Below are positions 34,276 to 47,099 of a stretch of DNA of 64,000 nucleotides, in pieces. The notes under the pieces were generated by a model that was not told where the DNA came from, searched no databases, and saw nothing but the letters and a program-made list of their open reading frames with translations. Position 1 is the first letter of the stretch. Every line of letters begins with the position of its first letter. Position numbers and translations under genes: made by a program. The stretch is from Saxidomus purpurata (Eukaryota > Mollusca > Bivalvia > Venerida > Veneridae), in contig JAFMSR010000018.1 in assembly GCA_022818135.1 (NCBI GenBank), positions 17,908,595 through 17,972,594 on the forward strand, in the 5' to 3' direction.

Positions 34276-34735
34276 CAGAGCCATTCTTCCTTCTCCATAT
34301 TTAGCGCCATTTTTTCTTTTATTCTACTTGAAAATCATAGCTTAACTAGGACCATACTAGTATGTCAGTGTATTAGTTCTGTTAAAATTCCACAGTAAAG
34401 CTGAACATAAGTATAAATACGCTCTCCAAGGCTGCATTAAAGAATCTCATATGATATAGCTAATAAGAAACTAATATAAACCACGCGAATTCCACACCAT
34501 TTAATCAGCAAAGCCAATACATAGAAATGTACAAAGGCATGTAGAAATATTATGTGTAACAATTATCCGCTGGTAGTATATTATTTTCTCAACCGCCGTA
34601 ACAAATTAGTCTTTGTGCTGCATATATAAACAAGCGAACTCTTGTAATCGAATATAGAGGGTGAGAAGGTTTGACCCACGATCTTACCCACAATAATTCA
34701 CAATTGAAAAATAAATCACAATTCACCTCTCTTAT
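34276..34735. other. Gene-free AT-rich stretch
   Basis: Nothing recognised between the minisatellite and the SINE. Confidence 0.35.
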
Positions 34736-34739
34736 GAGA

Positions 34740-34955
34740 GGAAGTTGTTAGCTATATTGATGAGGATTGAACATGTGAAAACTCGGTACGAGTGGAAGTT
34801 CGATCCTCACCAGTGTCATGCCGAAAGTGGCTTAGGTGGCACGCATGACATTTCCACACTGCCTCTCTCTCTCTCTCTCTCTTATCGAGATTGATTCCAT
34901 GTGAAATGAGTCTCGAGGGCAATTAATCTAAAGAGAAATAAATAAATATAAATAA
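34740..34955 (+). mobile_element. tRNA-derived SINE with (CT)n expansion
   Basis: The head is decayed, but AAGTTCGATCCTCACCAGTG (B box) remains. The body has CCACACTGCCTCTCTCTC, GAGATTGATTCC and GAGTCTCGAGGGCAATTAA, matching the 18.9 kb SINE. The CTCTCTC in the body has grown to about ten CT repeats at 34862-34882, and the tail is AAATAAATAAATATAAATAA. Confidence 0.7.
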
Positions 34956-37310
34956 ATGTGTGGAAGTTGTCAGTTACTGGGTTTTTCTGGTAGATGCCAG
35001 TCTACTCTTGGTGAGAGCAGGGTTTTTGGAAGCTGCGGAATGCTTGGTGAGGATTCGGAGTCACTTGACAAAGATGTACCAAACTAGCATATATGGAATA
35101 TCACTGCCCTTTTTTGAGATCTTGGAGTGTTCGGTGTTTTGCATGTGAGGAAGTTGTTGCTGGAGTGTTGAGAAGTTGGTATGTTGAAAAATTTTGATCG
35201 TTCGGTGAGCGCTGCGCTCTGTGTATTGGTAATCATTGAACTGGGTGGTGATGTTATTGGTTACTACTCACTGTGTAATTAGAAAGCGTTAACCCGTATA
35301 TCCTAAAATGAGGTTTGCGTACTATATTGCTAAGTGCTTGAAAATAAATTCAGGGATCGGGGGTTTTAAATCAGCTGTAAAACTGCTTTAAGCTGGAACA
35401 CGAACAAACTGCTTGTAAATACGTTTTCACCCTAATCGCAGTCTGCTGGGGCATCAGCAGAAGACAACAAAAATGGCAAACTAGAATCGTCCACGAATTA
35501 AGTACACTAAAATGGACTAGATGCAATTTCACAGACGTCCCTAGTGACAAAACTTCTGCATTATAATAACGTTCTACGGAAAATGAGAACGATTTACAAA
35601 AGATCCGTATTTGCATAGCAGTAATCTGTAATTTGTGTGGATTGTTAAGAGAAATTCAAAGACAATAAAACATGTGATCTTGCTAACCGTCTGGCTCTTT
35701 ATTTCTGATTAATTCTCAAATCGACCATTTTAACTGTGAATAAAGATTGAATTTTAAGAAAAAGCCTGCCATGCGCATACACAGTGCTGTTTTTTTCTCT
35801 GTGATTCAATACAAATGGCTTCCGTGACAAGTTCTATTTTTAGAAATTTAGTGCGAGCCTCGTCGTGAGAAAAGCAAGCCTCGTATTCAATCAGGAAAAT
35901 AACCATTTTCTATTCTTTGTAGATTGCCGGAATCCGGAGAAAAGAAACTCTATTGCAGATTCAGAACTTTGAAAGTCATTGTTCGCAAAACCCAACGGTT
36001 GGTTCTCTTTTAGGGTGAAATGGTTATTTTTCATAATATTTAAAGGTCCAATACTAACGAAAGCAAAAATTCAAATATACTTTAAAAAACACAGAAATCA
36101 GTTATTTTTAATAAAAAATGAAAGTTGGTATGTAGAAATTCTAAATAAACCACAGTACATGTACACTTTTTTACTATGCATTTTGAGAAGTTAAAAAGAC
36201 CTGGGTGGTCTTATGTCCAATCACTGAGATTTCAATATAATACACATACTTTTCTTTGTGTTCCAAACACTATCTGTAAATTTTAACCTGACAATTTCAT
36301 TTTTAGTGTCTTGCAAAGGTAATGTACTGCCATTGAAATAACTGTCACTTAATTTTCCTGTACCTTTAATAAAAAATATCCCATATCTCTGGATATTGAT
36401 ACTTGTGAGGGATTGAAATATTTGAAAAGCTGGTATACATTGTAGATGTGAAGATCAGTTCTGTTAGGAAAAGCCTTCCACTTTTTCGAAATATTTATTT
36501 TGTTCGTATGTTTTAACAATATTTTAGTTATTCACAGGCGGCTAGTGGCTTTAAGAAGGACCAGTAGTCAACTCCCCTAATTGTAGACTTTCTTACATAA
36601 AGAGCAAGGCCGATAGCGGGGTTCGAAGTTCGAACCTACACTCCCCAATCAGTGCGTGTGACACGTGAACACACATTTTTGCAGGACATGTAACTGTTAT
36701 GACACAGTTCATTGTCAGTTCCGTGTAAACATTAGCTCACTGACTATATATCTAATTAAAATTCCTCTCACGCTGTTCGCATACATGCATATTATCTCGC
36801 ATTAATAACTGTATTGCCCTAGATATATTAACTGTATGGATGGCATCGCTGTGTGACTGGAGAGAAATAAAAATATCCGTACATTTATTAACATTGTAAA
36901 AATGTAGCATAATATTTACGGGGCGCTTCGTTATTGTTATCGCCGAGTCTTAATTTTGGTAACCATAGTAACCAGAATAAAACGGTGTCTATTTCATTGG
37001 TAGCTTTGACAAGTGATTTGAATTGATCAGGCAAGAGCAAACACATAAATGATTCATTTCGGTATCGCAGAAACATCTTCAAATTCTACACTGTTATACG
37101 CTGCTCAGAACTGTTCATTTAATAGGATTTGTTCAACTGACATGGTTTTCTCTCCAAGCAGAAAGAAATCGGTAAAGATATTTTAGTTTTGTCAAGTGCT
37201 TGTAAGACTTCTTTGAATTAAACTGTAGTACTCTAAAGCAAATTTCCTCGAACAAAGAAAAAGTGTACTATCCAAAAAAAACTAAGCTGTCTTGGTACTA
37301 TAAAGTGATT
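34956..37310. other. Gene-free stretch
   Basis: No supported exon. A possible tRNA-like scrap lies at 36540-36660 but is too weak to call. Confidence 0.35.
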
Positions 37311-37314
37311 CTGT

Positions 37315-37400
37315 ATTTGCAGCCAGTGCAGATCATGATCAGTCTGTATAGCTACGGTATACTGATCATTTGCACTGTTCCAGTTAGTTTTTTTTACCGA
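37315..37400. mobile_element. Short GATCATGATC MITE-like fragment
   Basis: TTGCAGCCAGTGCAGATCAT, GATCAGTCTGTATAG and CTGATCATTTGCACTGTTCC match the core of the repeats at 7.7 and 19.7 kb. Confidence 0.4.
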
Positions 37401-37862
37401 GACACCCTCGAAATGATTAATGACACTGTCTGAAAACAGACACATCAATTAGATTTTTTAGGAGTTCGATTTAAAGCAATGGGGAGTAACACTTAAAGCT
37501 GGTCGTTTTCTATTCGTGAACAAAAATCGTGCCCCTATGAGAAGTCCTACTTTCTTTGTGATTTGAAGTTCAAATTTGGAACCCTCAGACCTGCATGATG
37601 ATCATTTTTTAACATCTACACCTTATGAAATCAGGATTCAGTACCAGCTTAATAATAATACTCATGTCATAATACCAAGCAATCTGAGGTATCAGAAAGA
37701 CAGAAGTATTACATGTTGTATAGAGCTACCATCCTAGTCAAACCCTGTCTTAAGCACCCACCTCAGGATGTAAAGTGGCTTCTCTAAGCAGGTGACTGTT
37801 TAATACAGGTTATATAATACAGGAGTAGCCAGTTGAGCTTCAGCTTTGGCAGCTGAATTGTG

Positions 37863-38160
37863 GACCGCCTCTATGGCCGAGTGGTTGGAGTCCCTGACTT
37901 GAGATCACTGTAACCTCTCACAGATTGAGGGGCCGTGGGTTTGCACCCTGCTACCGACCAGATTTCTTTATGTGAGAAAGTTGGCAGTTTCTTCCCCCCC
38001 GAGACGATTGTTGGGTAACCTGCCCGCCTATTTAAATGACAGCTTAATTGAGGGGAGGACTTACAGAGTGTAAGCTGTAAGTGTATTTGACTGCAGTCAC
38101 ACTGGCTTGGTAGACTTACACTGGTTTTACTGTCGTTAAAGGCACAGTAAAGCACTAAGA
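37863..38160 (+). mobile_element. tRNA-Ser/Leu-like SINE
   Basis: The head reads TATGGCCGAGTGGTTGGAGT (A box) with a long variable arm and GTGGGTTTGCACCCTGCTAC (B box), typical of a type II tRNA. The body has GTGAGAAAGTTGGCAGTTTC and GGGGAGGACTTACAG and ends GGCACAGTAAAGCACTAAGA. A fragment of the family lies at 48655. Confidence 0.75.
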
Positions 38161-38164
38161 TAAG

Positions 38165-41100
38165 CCCACAGATGGATAAAACTCAACTGGAACCCAAACA
38201 CTGCATCTTAGTTCAAAATAGTCTGGTTCCTATTTGTCTTAATGACATAGTCACAATGTTAATTTTAAAAAAGATAATGTTTGTGTCCTAGTCAAGTGAT
38301 ATTCCCACTCAGATGAAACACAACAGACAAAGGCAATGAAAAGTTGTTCCCAACTGCACTATATTAAGGCAGGAATGAAAATGCAAATGTTTTCGAAAAT
38401 CAATCATAAAACTGGATTATCTAGTCTAAGGGATTGTCCACCATATTCAAAACATAGGAACAACTTATCATAGTCCTGTAACAAGTAAGACAAAAGCCAA
38501 GCATTTTTATTGTACTTTTAATAGCAGAAAAATAAAATTTTACATTTCATTTGAGTCTTGAAAAATCTGCAAATATAGTTAAATATAAGTAGGGGCTTGA
38601 ACCCGCCCGTAAAATAAAAAATATTTATGTATATTTGTTAATTCAGCCGGCTCCACCGACACAGTCTCTTGTCTAGAACTCTACTATACACATATAGTTG
38701 CATACGGTTAATATATACGAAAATAATAAAATAGAAAAATCTAAGCTATAACAACTTTTGGGTAGCAATTTGCACATTTCGCGTGTGAAAAACAGTATAA
38801 ACAACATTTACAGCAAAGTCTCTGCGTAACAAACAATATAAAAGAAGGAACCCCCTAAGCATCTTGCGTCAAAACATATTACCAAGACCAGCGCACCTTT
38901 GTGTATTCCCTCATAATTAACTGGTTGCTATTTTAAACATTTATATACAGGAAAACAAACCGTTTTGTTCTTCAGGAAATGCTGTTTAGAATAATTCTTT
39001 CTTCGAAATAAAACAAAAGAAAAACTAACTGAAACATGTTAACAAAAGATCTAAACATAATCATATTTTAATTAAAGTTTACACCTCCCGCTTTCAAAAT
39101 ATACAAAACATCCGTTAAAACATAAATACCCTATTTAAACCAAACCAGTAGTAAGACAATATAAACAAAGAAGTTCTTTCACTTTCTAAACAAAAATAAA
39201 CGGGGTTCCCCGTTCACTACTTCAAATCATAATCAACATTTTGCATAAAACGAGTAAGAATTCCTCAACTAAAATGTACCCCCTAAACATCGCACTTCCA
39301 TTTCTAAGATTTCACATAAAATCAACATACTTGAAGTGCTAAAAGAACATTTCTAAAGCCAGGTTACTAAAATAATGATCGTAAAATCTGAAGCATGGTT
39401 TAACTGGATTTAGAAGTAACATTCCTTGAACCTGTTGTCAGATACACTGTGGATTCCTCAAAGTAATTTACTCAGTAACAAATGGCATTACCAGGGAGCT
39501 GTTTCATTTGCCAAAAATTATTGAAGCATTACTGCACTAGAATTTTATTCACATTTCAATTGTCAGTAATTTCTACAGAATGTAGCATAACATGAGCCAG
39601 GTCACAAGAAAATGTACCATATGCATTAAGTGCATCGCTTATATTTCCGACTTGTTTATTAAACCAAACATAAAATTCATACATGTTGTAAAACAAAATG
39701 TTGAAATTCTCCTCTTTTTAATTTCAACGTAATTATACTGCCAGTTTGAAGCAGTTCTGGCATTCCATAATAATTACTTTAAAGTACAGAATCATTTGAA
39801 CTGCTTTGGAAAAACGAAACTTTTAAAGGTACTTTTTTTTATATTTCTAACTTCTGTTTCAAAAACACTCGCACCTTTAATCCAATCTTTCTAACAAGGT
39901 ATCAAGATGTTAAGTCAAACACTTCAAGGGTCAGTACTTTATACTTCAAACAGTGCTCAAGTATAGTACTAACGAAATAACATATCTGCACTTCTCTTCA
40001 ACAATTTGAACAGCTTATACAAAAATATACAAATAAAGTTGACAAAAGGGTCCTAAAGTAAGTTACTTTTGGGCCCAAAATATTCAGGGTTTTATCACAA
40101 GTTCTGGAATAAAGGTAAATTATGTGGTCTTCAGATTATAAATAATGCATTTCCTTTGTGCACATACAATTTCTAGACAAAGGGGTGTTCAAAAAGTAAT
40201 GGTGCAAGACTCGCAGAAAAAGGATTTCATCGGAGTGAGGGAAGGTCAACAACAACCATTATACAAGATTATATCTTACTTGTTTATAAAAATAATGTTC
40301 TTCTTTTTTTTCTTACACATTTTCACCAACATTTTGGGTAGGTACAACACATGGGAAGAGACATTGTGCTTTGAATACACAAAGTAAATGTACGAAGGGC
40401 TATACCATCTAAAATATTAAATGCAAGTCCCTTTAATATTGCATATATAACCAATCTATCAGTTTCAAACAGGCATAATTTTTTCTTTTCACATTTTTAA
40501 GCCACAGGCTTGTTTTACACTGTTATTTTTACTTTTTCTTGTTTGTTTCAAGTGTTTAAATCATACAATGTCAGTAAACCTTTTGTGTTACTGGGTGCCT
40601 GAACCAGTGGAAAATGCTCTAGCAATGTACAGAATTGACTCAACAACCTTTGCCTAGGCAAGGCTACCTGACCTTGAACCAAATCAAGATCCCCCAAATA
40701 TGTGAGGAAAGCGCACTTACCAATTCGCACTAATTACTTGTATTGAAAACCACAACAAATTATTGAACTTTCTAAATATGACCAATTGATTGAAAGTACT
40801 TTGAACATCTATGTAAAGTCCTCTTCATTAAAACCAATGAAAAATCAACCTTTTTAAAATATAAACACACGCATCTTTTTGTGCATTTTGGCATGAAGTT
40901 TCGCACTCTCAAATCACTCAACTAAAAGATGAAAGGAACAGTGAATCATCAGCGGCATTGTGTACCAGTAGCCCATGATTTATAACAAAAAATGAAACAT
41001 TACATGGAAAAAACAGTCAAATCATTTGTGCATAGATAAACAGTGATCTCTTAATTAATAGTTTAGAGATGAAAATGGTGATGATTAGGTATTGATTATG

Positions 41101-44021
41101 GTGATGACTTTATTCTTTAACAATATCACCAACATATACATGTACATGTTTACCGATAACAAATGTGCGATGTAGTTAACACACCCTAGGTCTATCGTCA
41201 CACTCGCAAGACTATTTCGCTTCTCCAAAATATCAGCAAGTGTAGACTTTATTTGTAACGGATGTAGACTACTGTTCATGGTCTACATTTTTATAGTTTT
41301 ACAAATACCAAAAAGTCTACCTCAAAATGTGTCAAAGTAATTTATTGGTACTGGTCTTCAGTTAACTCTCTGCCTGTTGAAATCCTCATTAGAAATGAAA
41401 GTAAAAAATAAATCAGCACTGTTCACAGTTAAAAATACATGCCTAATGTCTGTGATTCTGTTTTTGTTAAACATGGTAAACTCTATCGCTGTCACATCTC
41501 TCTCCATACAAAAAAAAATTATTAAAGAAAAAATTCAAAGGTATCTAGCAAACTACTTGAAACATTTTATGCCTGTTTAACAGTTTCACAGGTACTTGTT
41601 ACACTTTGCTAGTTTACATTAGAACAGCTTTATTCATCAGACAAGGTCTTTTTTTGTATCGAATTCGTGCTACTGGGACTCTTGTATGATTCCGATGTCG
41701 ATTAACTGTTGGTGAATACAATAAAAATCTACATGACTTGGAAGACTGATTTTTACAGGAAGCGGAATTTGTTACATAAACTTTGTAAATGCACTTTGGA
41801 TGGAAAAATGTAATATTCTAACATTGAATTTTCCATTCTGACTCACGCATGTCATAATTAGACGAGAGAACATTTAATTACTAAATATGAAGCAAATATA
41901 TATACCAATTTAAAGCAACAACACACTGTGTCTCATATACTATAGAGAAATTTAGAGTTATGTTCTACATGAGAGCATGAAATATGGTTGTGTCAGGTCT
42001 AATGAAGAAAATTTATGAAATAATATACAAATAGTTTTGACTGAGACATCTTGTTTATATGGTTACCAAACAGAAATAACTGAGAAATTATTGCTGTTAA
42101 ATAAATTGGTTTGGAACAAGAGCTTTAAATGTGAAACCTTCTGCTGGTAGAACTCTTTATTCTCACCGCGTCCTATGGGAACCATTATTTCTGTAGTTTT
42201 TTTTTTCTGGCTGAAAACCAAACAATGAATCCCCAATGGGAAGGCAATGTGTGTGATGTGTTCATTGTATCTGGAAGGTACATGTATATCGGACATGGTG
42301 TATCCAACTTAAGTCATCTAGAGCACTTTAAATCCCCTAACCCTTTCCCACACCACTGGCCCCATCCCATCACACCCCACCAATAATGCTACCTGACCTA
42401 ACCTGGGCTTCGTTAAAGAGACAATTACACTATACATGTATGATGGCTATTATATATATTTACGATGAATCATGTCATAACATAACGAGCATAATTAATA
42501 TCAATGTGAAAGAAATGCAGATCTATTTGAATCCAATCGGCAAAATATATATTACAAAAAACTCCCAATATATTACTCTTAATATATTTTATAGAACAAA
42601 ATAAAGCTGTACTTTGGAAAAACAAAAAATATATGTATATATAACATTTGCCTAGTTAATCTATGATAATTTTACAATTTGTACAAATAAACACATTAAC
42701 ACATTTGCAAAATTGGAAAAAATGTAGGCATATTTGGTATACACAAAAATAACGTTAAGCACTTGAATTTGCCTGAAATTTCTGAGACATTACCTCCTCC
42801 CACAATTAGAAGAAATTTCAGAAATAACAATGGCGTGTTGATTGATTCAATGAATACATTAATCTAAATCTAATTATAAACAAAGGCAAGTTAATATTTC
42901 TTTTCTGAAAGCATTAATTAACAAATGACTATTTTTAAACAGATCCACTCTCTCATAAAAAGTAAAAAGCTGTTTTTCATAAAAAAAAACAATCAATGTA
43001 CATGTATATTCCGACTGTTTGTCAAATACAGAAATCAAAGCAAGAGTTATCAGCACATAGAAAAAAGGACTATGGAAATCCTTTTTGGAAAAGAAAATCA
43101 GGCAAATTCAAGATACCTTAAACAGTTTAACAAGACAAGTAAACAAATCTTTGTTACATAATATACTGTAAACAGTGAATAAAATATTTCTATATTATAA
43201 TTTGTCTCAAATATAAAAGTCATTAATTAAATATAATACTATTGTATTACTGGATAATCTGAAATGTACACAAGTGTTTATGACATGTGGAAAAAAAATG
43301 ATGCATGATCAGTAAAATGTTGATTTGCATTATATCTTAGTATCCATATAATCTCATAAAGTAAAGTAATATGCATGATTCAGAGAGGGGGGTATAAGAT
43401 ATTGGTTCTGCCAAAACTTGGCATGAAATTTTTTTCTTATTCGGTACATTCACTGGAGGGATTGTTTACCCAGAAAATAATCAGCAAAATGCCTAATTTA
43501 TATAATTTGAGACTGATATGAACAAGTTTTGTTATGGATTGTCAACACCGAACTTCAAAATAGGCTTACAACATAACTGTTCCCAACAACATTATAGACT
43601 GAAAGCATACTTGGCTTTTCCAGAAATCAATTAAAAGCGTAGAAAGTGTTTGCACAATTAAGTTTTCGAATCAGGTCATTTCAAACAGAAACTGAAATAA
43701 CATAGTATGTGTTATACAATACATTCTACGTCGTTCCTTCCAGAGTTTTAGTGGAATCCATTGATTATTGGACATAGTCGTGCTATGGCAGAATCAACTC
43801 AGCTATGTTTAAAGATAGGTATCTATGTATTTCTCCTGGAGCTCACCAGTCTATAACTTACTACAGATAACAGGCAAAATTCCAGGATCATAATTCCCCA
43901 GTTATGTAGTCTGCTTCTTAGTAATTGAACATAGCAGCAATATGAAAATTGGCACATACCCTAAGAATGGAATTTTCGTGATTTTGGTAAATTGATTATT
44001 TCATAGAATTTTTTGTGATGT
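38165..44021 (-). other. Repeat-poor AT-rich region, possible long MEX3 3'UTR
   Basis: No SINE, MITE or minisatellite is visible between the 37.9 kb SINE and the MEX3 stop, although such elements are frequent elsewhere in the window. On the minus strand AATAAA signals occur at about 42161-42156 and 38511-38506; the second has T/G-rich sequence after it. A 3'UTR of up to 5.5 kb is possible, but no transcript evidence is available. Confidence 0.35.
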
Positions 44022-45409
44022 TTATGAAATGATGCGGATGGCCTGAGATGGTTCTTGTCGACAAACTGGACAGATTCTGTCCACTGTACCTGTTGGCTTC
44101 TCAACGATCAGACTTGCACATTCCATACAAAAGAAATTATGTCCACATGGAACGAGTGCTGCGACAACTTCACTTTCTGAGCACATGATACAGTTCCTGC
44201 GCGCACCTAAACCCGAATCGCCAGAAGCACTCAACGTGCTTGCTTCAGCACTGGTAGTATTAACATTTATTCCATTAACAACATTTGTGTCAAGTCCGCC
44301 ACTGCTGGTGCATGTGATTCCAGACACAGCCGGAAACAGCTCACTCTGCAGAGTAACAAACGGAGTAAAAGCACTAGCAATAGGGTCGCTGCGTATCCTG
44401 CGTGATGAGGGTGGCTCCGAGGGAGGTGAATGAGATGTTGAATTTGTACCCGTTGCGCTCGACCCGGTAGACATTTCACTAGAAGTTGGCGATATTCTTG
44501 GGATTCCACTCAGCCCAGAACCAATGGCATTCATGTTTGTTGTACTTGTTGTTCCAAACATAGAGACTAGGTTAGGATTTCTGTTGTCGTTAACTTCTGA
44601 CCACACACCAGCGGGAACAGCTGTATCAAACGAAGGAGAACCGATACCTTCGTCAGTTAAACCATCATAAATGTTCGGAAAACCATTGAAAGTGGAACCA
44701 AAACCATTCACTTGGCCATTAAAGTCCGAAATTTTCGATGTGCCATTGACTGGAGGGAAGTTAAACACAGTTTCTGGTCCCCTGTTCATTAATCCAGTTC
44801 CATTGAGAGCATTGTTATATGCTGTAAATGCAGACATCCCATTGGGTGATTTATTGAATATAGAACTAATATAGTCACTACTAGATCCATTGAGTTCGTG
44901 AAATCCGGAGTCGATTCCGTTGCGATGAAAATCATCATCTGGAGAGTTGTCCACTATACCTCCTGTCCGAAGAGCGATGTGGCTCTCTATCTCTTGCCTT
45001 GCCTTTTCAACATTCTCTGGAAGACCCGTCACCTCAAACACAGGCTCTTTGTCTCTGCTAGGGGTAACGATGTATGTGTGGGTCTGTTGCTGAATACGCT
45101 TAATTGTTGCACCTTTGGGTCCGACAACAAGGCCAACAACTCTGTATGGAACTCGCACCTGTATCGTCACCTGACCAGGTGCATTTGGACTTGGCGGGCC
45201 TGACAACCCATTGCTCGAGATACTTGTGACACTGGAGTTCCTGCGTGATGCCCTGATCTGACTGAAGTGCTCAGCAGCTGATAATATTTCCCTTTTCGCC
45301 AGCACGACATCGTCCTTACGTCCTGTGACCACAAACACTGGTTCTTCACCTCTTACTGGGGTCTTAATGTAGGTGTTGGTCTTTGCTCTAAGGGCTTTAA
45401 TTTTGCATC
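44022..45409 (-). CDS. mex3: MEX3 RNA-binding protein, exon 2 (rest of KH1, KH2, RING)
   Basis: Exon 2 encodes residues 84-545 and the stop. It opens after acceptor TTTCAG|GATGC (exon from 45409) and continues KH1 as CKIKALRAKTNTYIKTP to about residue 130. KH2 (about 162-230) has the GPKG loop at 180-183. A low-complexity Ser/Asn/Gly linker follows. The C3HC4 RING finger uses Cys490, 493, 505, His507, Cys511, 514, 530 and 533. The protein ends QAIRIIS, close to the IRIFS end of vertebrate MEX3, so it is full length. MEX3 proteins bind specific mRNA motifs through the KH pair, controlling translation and stability in germline, stem cells and early fate decisions; the RING can act as a ubiquitin ligase. 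There is one clear reading frame and no break. The paralogue (A-D) cannot be assigned, since that split is vertebrate-specific. Confidence 0.97.
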
Positions 45410-46622
45410 CTGAAACATATAAGATGTGGATAGAAATATGCCTTACAATGCAACAAAGTGAATTAGCTTCAGCACTTAAAACCTTTAACTTCACAGCACA
45501 GATGAATTTCTCAACGATACCAGAAATTACTGGTAATACTGGATTCAACAGTTTGAGAATATGTGTACAGTTATTGTATACAATTGGAAAGATGTAAGTC
45601 AAGGTATTCAAAAACTGGTTTTACTGATCATACCTGTAATTTTGTTGCAACTATTCTAAAGTATTAAATTTTATGTAAAAATATGTCATACAAAAATATT
45701 CACAGCCTTTTTTTCTCAACTATATAGACTTATTCCTAAGAAATTCATTTCATTTTGTTATAGAGCAACACAGGGTTACATCTAACTTTTAGACAAAGAC
45801 AAAGTAACGGGTACTTAGATCTGGCAGACACATTCTTTAAAATTTTAAAAATTCATATCACCTCTTTTCAGTATCACAGCAAGATGTATGGTATTTCTTA
45901 GTCTTATAGATCAGATTAAATTTCTGTCACAAAAATTCAAATATTTGTACTATAAATTTATGACTATACTAGACTTTTTTTCTCTAACATAGTTTTCTTA
46001 AAACTCTCTTTTTAACACAAATATTTTTTGACATAATAAGCTTCAAGTGCTTGCAGTTAACAGCCCTGTTGTGAGCCTACAGGAAATAATTTATTTTCAA
46101 TCAAGGATTGCCTGCTGTTTGAAGACCTTCACTCTCTGCTGTAAAAATTTAGCAAATGTAACTGGTATGAAAGACTTAATATTTTATAGGTGTAAACGAG
46201 AATTTTATGTCTTGCAACAACTTTGCTTATACTGGCATTTCGCCATAACATCTAAGTTATTTGACTGGAGTAATATTTCATTTCTCAATCTAGTACAAAA
46301 ATGTTCCCTGCATGTACATTTCGACCTCACCTTACAACATAAATAAACTAACTTCACATACATAAGATGCGGTTACTTGAGTAGGGTCATTTATACGCAA
46401 TAAATCTCAAACAAACCGTTTATTGTTTTACAAAGAAAATAACGGGTTTAGCTACGAAATTTGAGTAAATCTTTATAATCTAGAATTTCTATTAGACTGG
46501 GTTAGCACGCACATGTGTTTCAATGAATAACGCGCCAAACACTTCGTGCGATAAAGCAAATACACTACACCACGAGACGTTTAGCGGAAAATACCTCATG
46601 TAAATAAAGAGTTACACAGTAC
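45410..46622 (-). other. mex3: MEX3 intron (1213 bp)
   Basis: Donor CAAG|GTACTG at 46622 and acceptor TTTCAG at 45410 give a phase-1 intron within the glycine codon at the end of KH1 GRQG. It is AT-rich, with no recognised repeat. From memory, vertebrate MEX3 genes carry their intron at the same place. Confidence 0.9.
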
Positions 46623-46872
46623 CTTGTCTTCCCACAATTTCCGCCACATGTTCTGAGCTAGGCACAGGAACGCACTCTGTCATGTTTGCACTGCGACGTT
46701 TTGCCTGTTCTTCTGCGAAACTCTGGGGAGAGAGGTTTCCGGTATTCACCGGCACACTTTCATCATCACCATTCAAACCTAACAACGAAAGTTCAAAAGC
46801 GAGCTGCAGAGCACGTTGGTCCTCCATCAACTGTGGATTTGAATTCATATCCGTATAAACACTTGCTGGCAT
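46623..46872 (-). CDS. mex3: MEX3 RNA-binding protein, exon 1 (N-terminus and start of KH1)
   Basis: ATG at 46872 (context GTGAAAATGCC, A at -3) starts [10 protein letters not shown]. An in-frame TAA lies 18 nt upstream (46890-46888) with no ATG between, so this is the first possible start; a GTG two codons earlier is not credible. The conserved [16 protein letters not shown] block (18-33) matches the N-terminal motif of MEX3 proteins. KH1 begins near residue 64 with [20 protein letters not shown] and is cut by the intron after the first base of Gly84. Joined to exon 2 it gives 545 aa. Confidence 0.96.
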
Positions 46873-46882
46873 TTTCACTTCA

Positions 46883-47026
46883 TTAATTTAATCCACAGTA
46901 CAAAAAATATAAATAATATTTAATGTTTTCGTATATTTTCCACGTTCTACACAGTTCGAAGCATGTGAAATGTCTGAATATGCCTCCTGATGTACATAGC
47001 ATAAAATGATGGTGGCGTGACGTCAT
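46883..47026 (-). other. Upstream ORF before MEX3 (47 codons)
   Basis: An ATG at 47026 opens 47 codons ending at TAA 46885-46883, just before the MEX3 start. A second mini-frame, ATGAAGTGA (46883-46875), ends two bases before the MEX3 ATG. If transcription starts upstream of 47026 these would lower MEX3 translation. The first ATG overlaps a CRE, so it may lie in the promoter rather than the leader. Confidence 0.35.
47018..47025. promoter_or_regulatory. Perfect CRE (TGACGTCA) upstream of MEX3
   Basis: TGACGTCA, the full palindromic CREB/ATF site, lies about 150 bp upstream of the MEX3 ATG. It fits a proximal promoter element; activity is inferred. Confidence 0.55.
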
Positions 47027-47077
47027 TTCCCAAGATCCATCAAAATCGTAAATATTGCTTGCTGCATCAGCCGCTCT

Positions 47078-47082
47078 ATTGG
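47078..47082 (-). promoter_or_regulatory. CCAAT box upstream of MEX3
   Basis: On the minus strand GACCAATAG carries CCAAT about 55 bp upstream of the CRE. CCAAT plus CRE is a common TATA-less promoter pairing. Confidence 0.45.
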
Positions 47083-47099
47083 TCAATTTTCGTAGAAGG

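Noticed and set aside
33862..34398. 140-codon minus and 173-codon plus frames
   Set aside because: Both are translations of the 19-bp minisatellite on opposite strands, with no domain.
36540..36660. tRNA-like segment near GGGGTTCGAAGTTCGAAC
   Set aside because: There is a B-box-like word but no A box at the right distance on either strand.
44185..45203. Plus-strand frames over MEX3
   Set aside because: They are shadows of the minus-strand MEX3 exon, which carries the domains.
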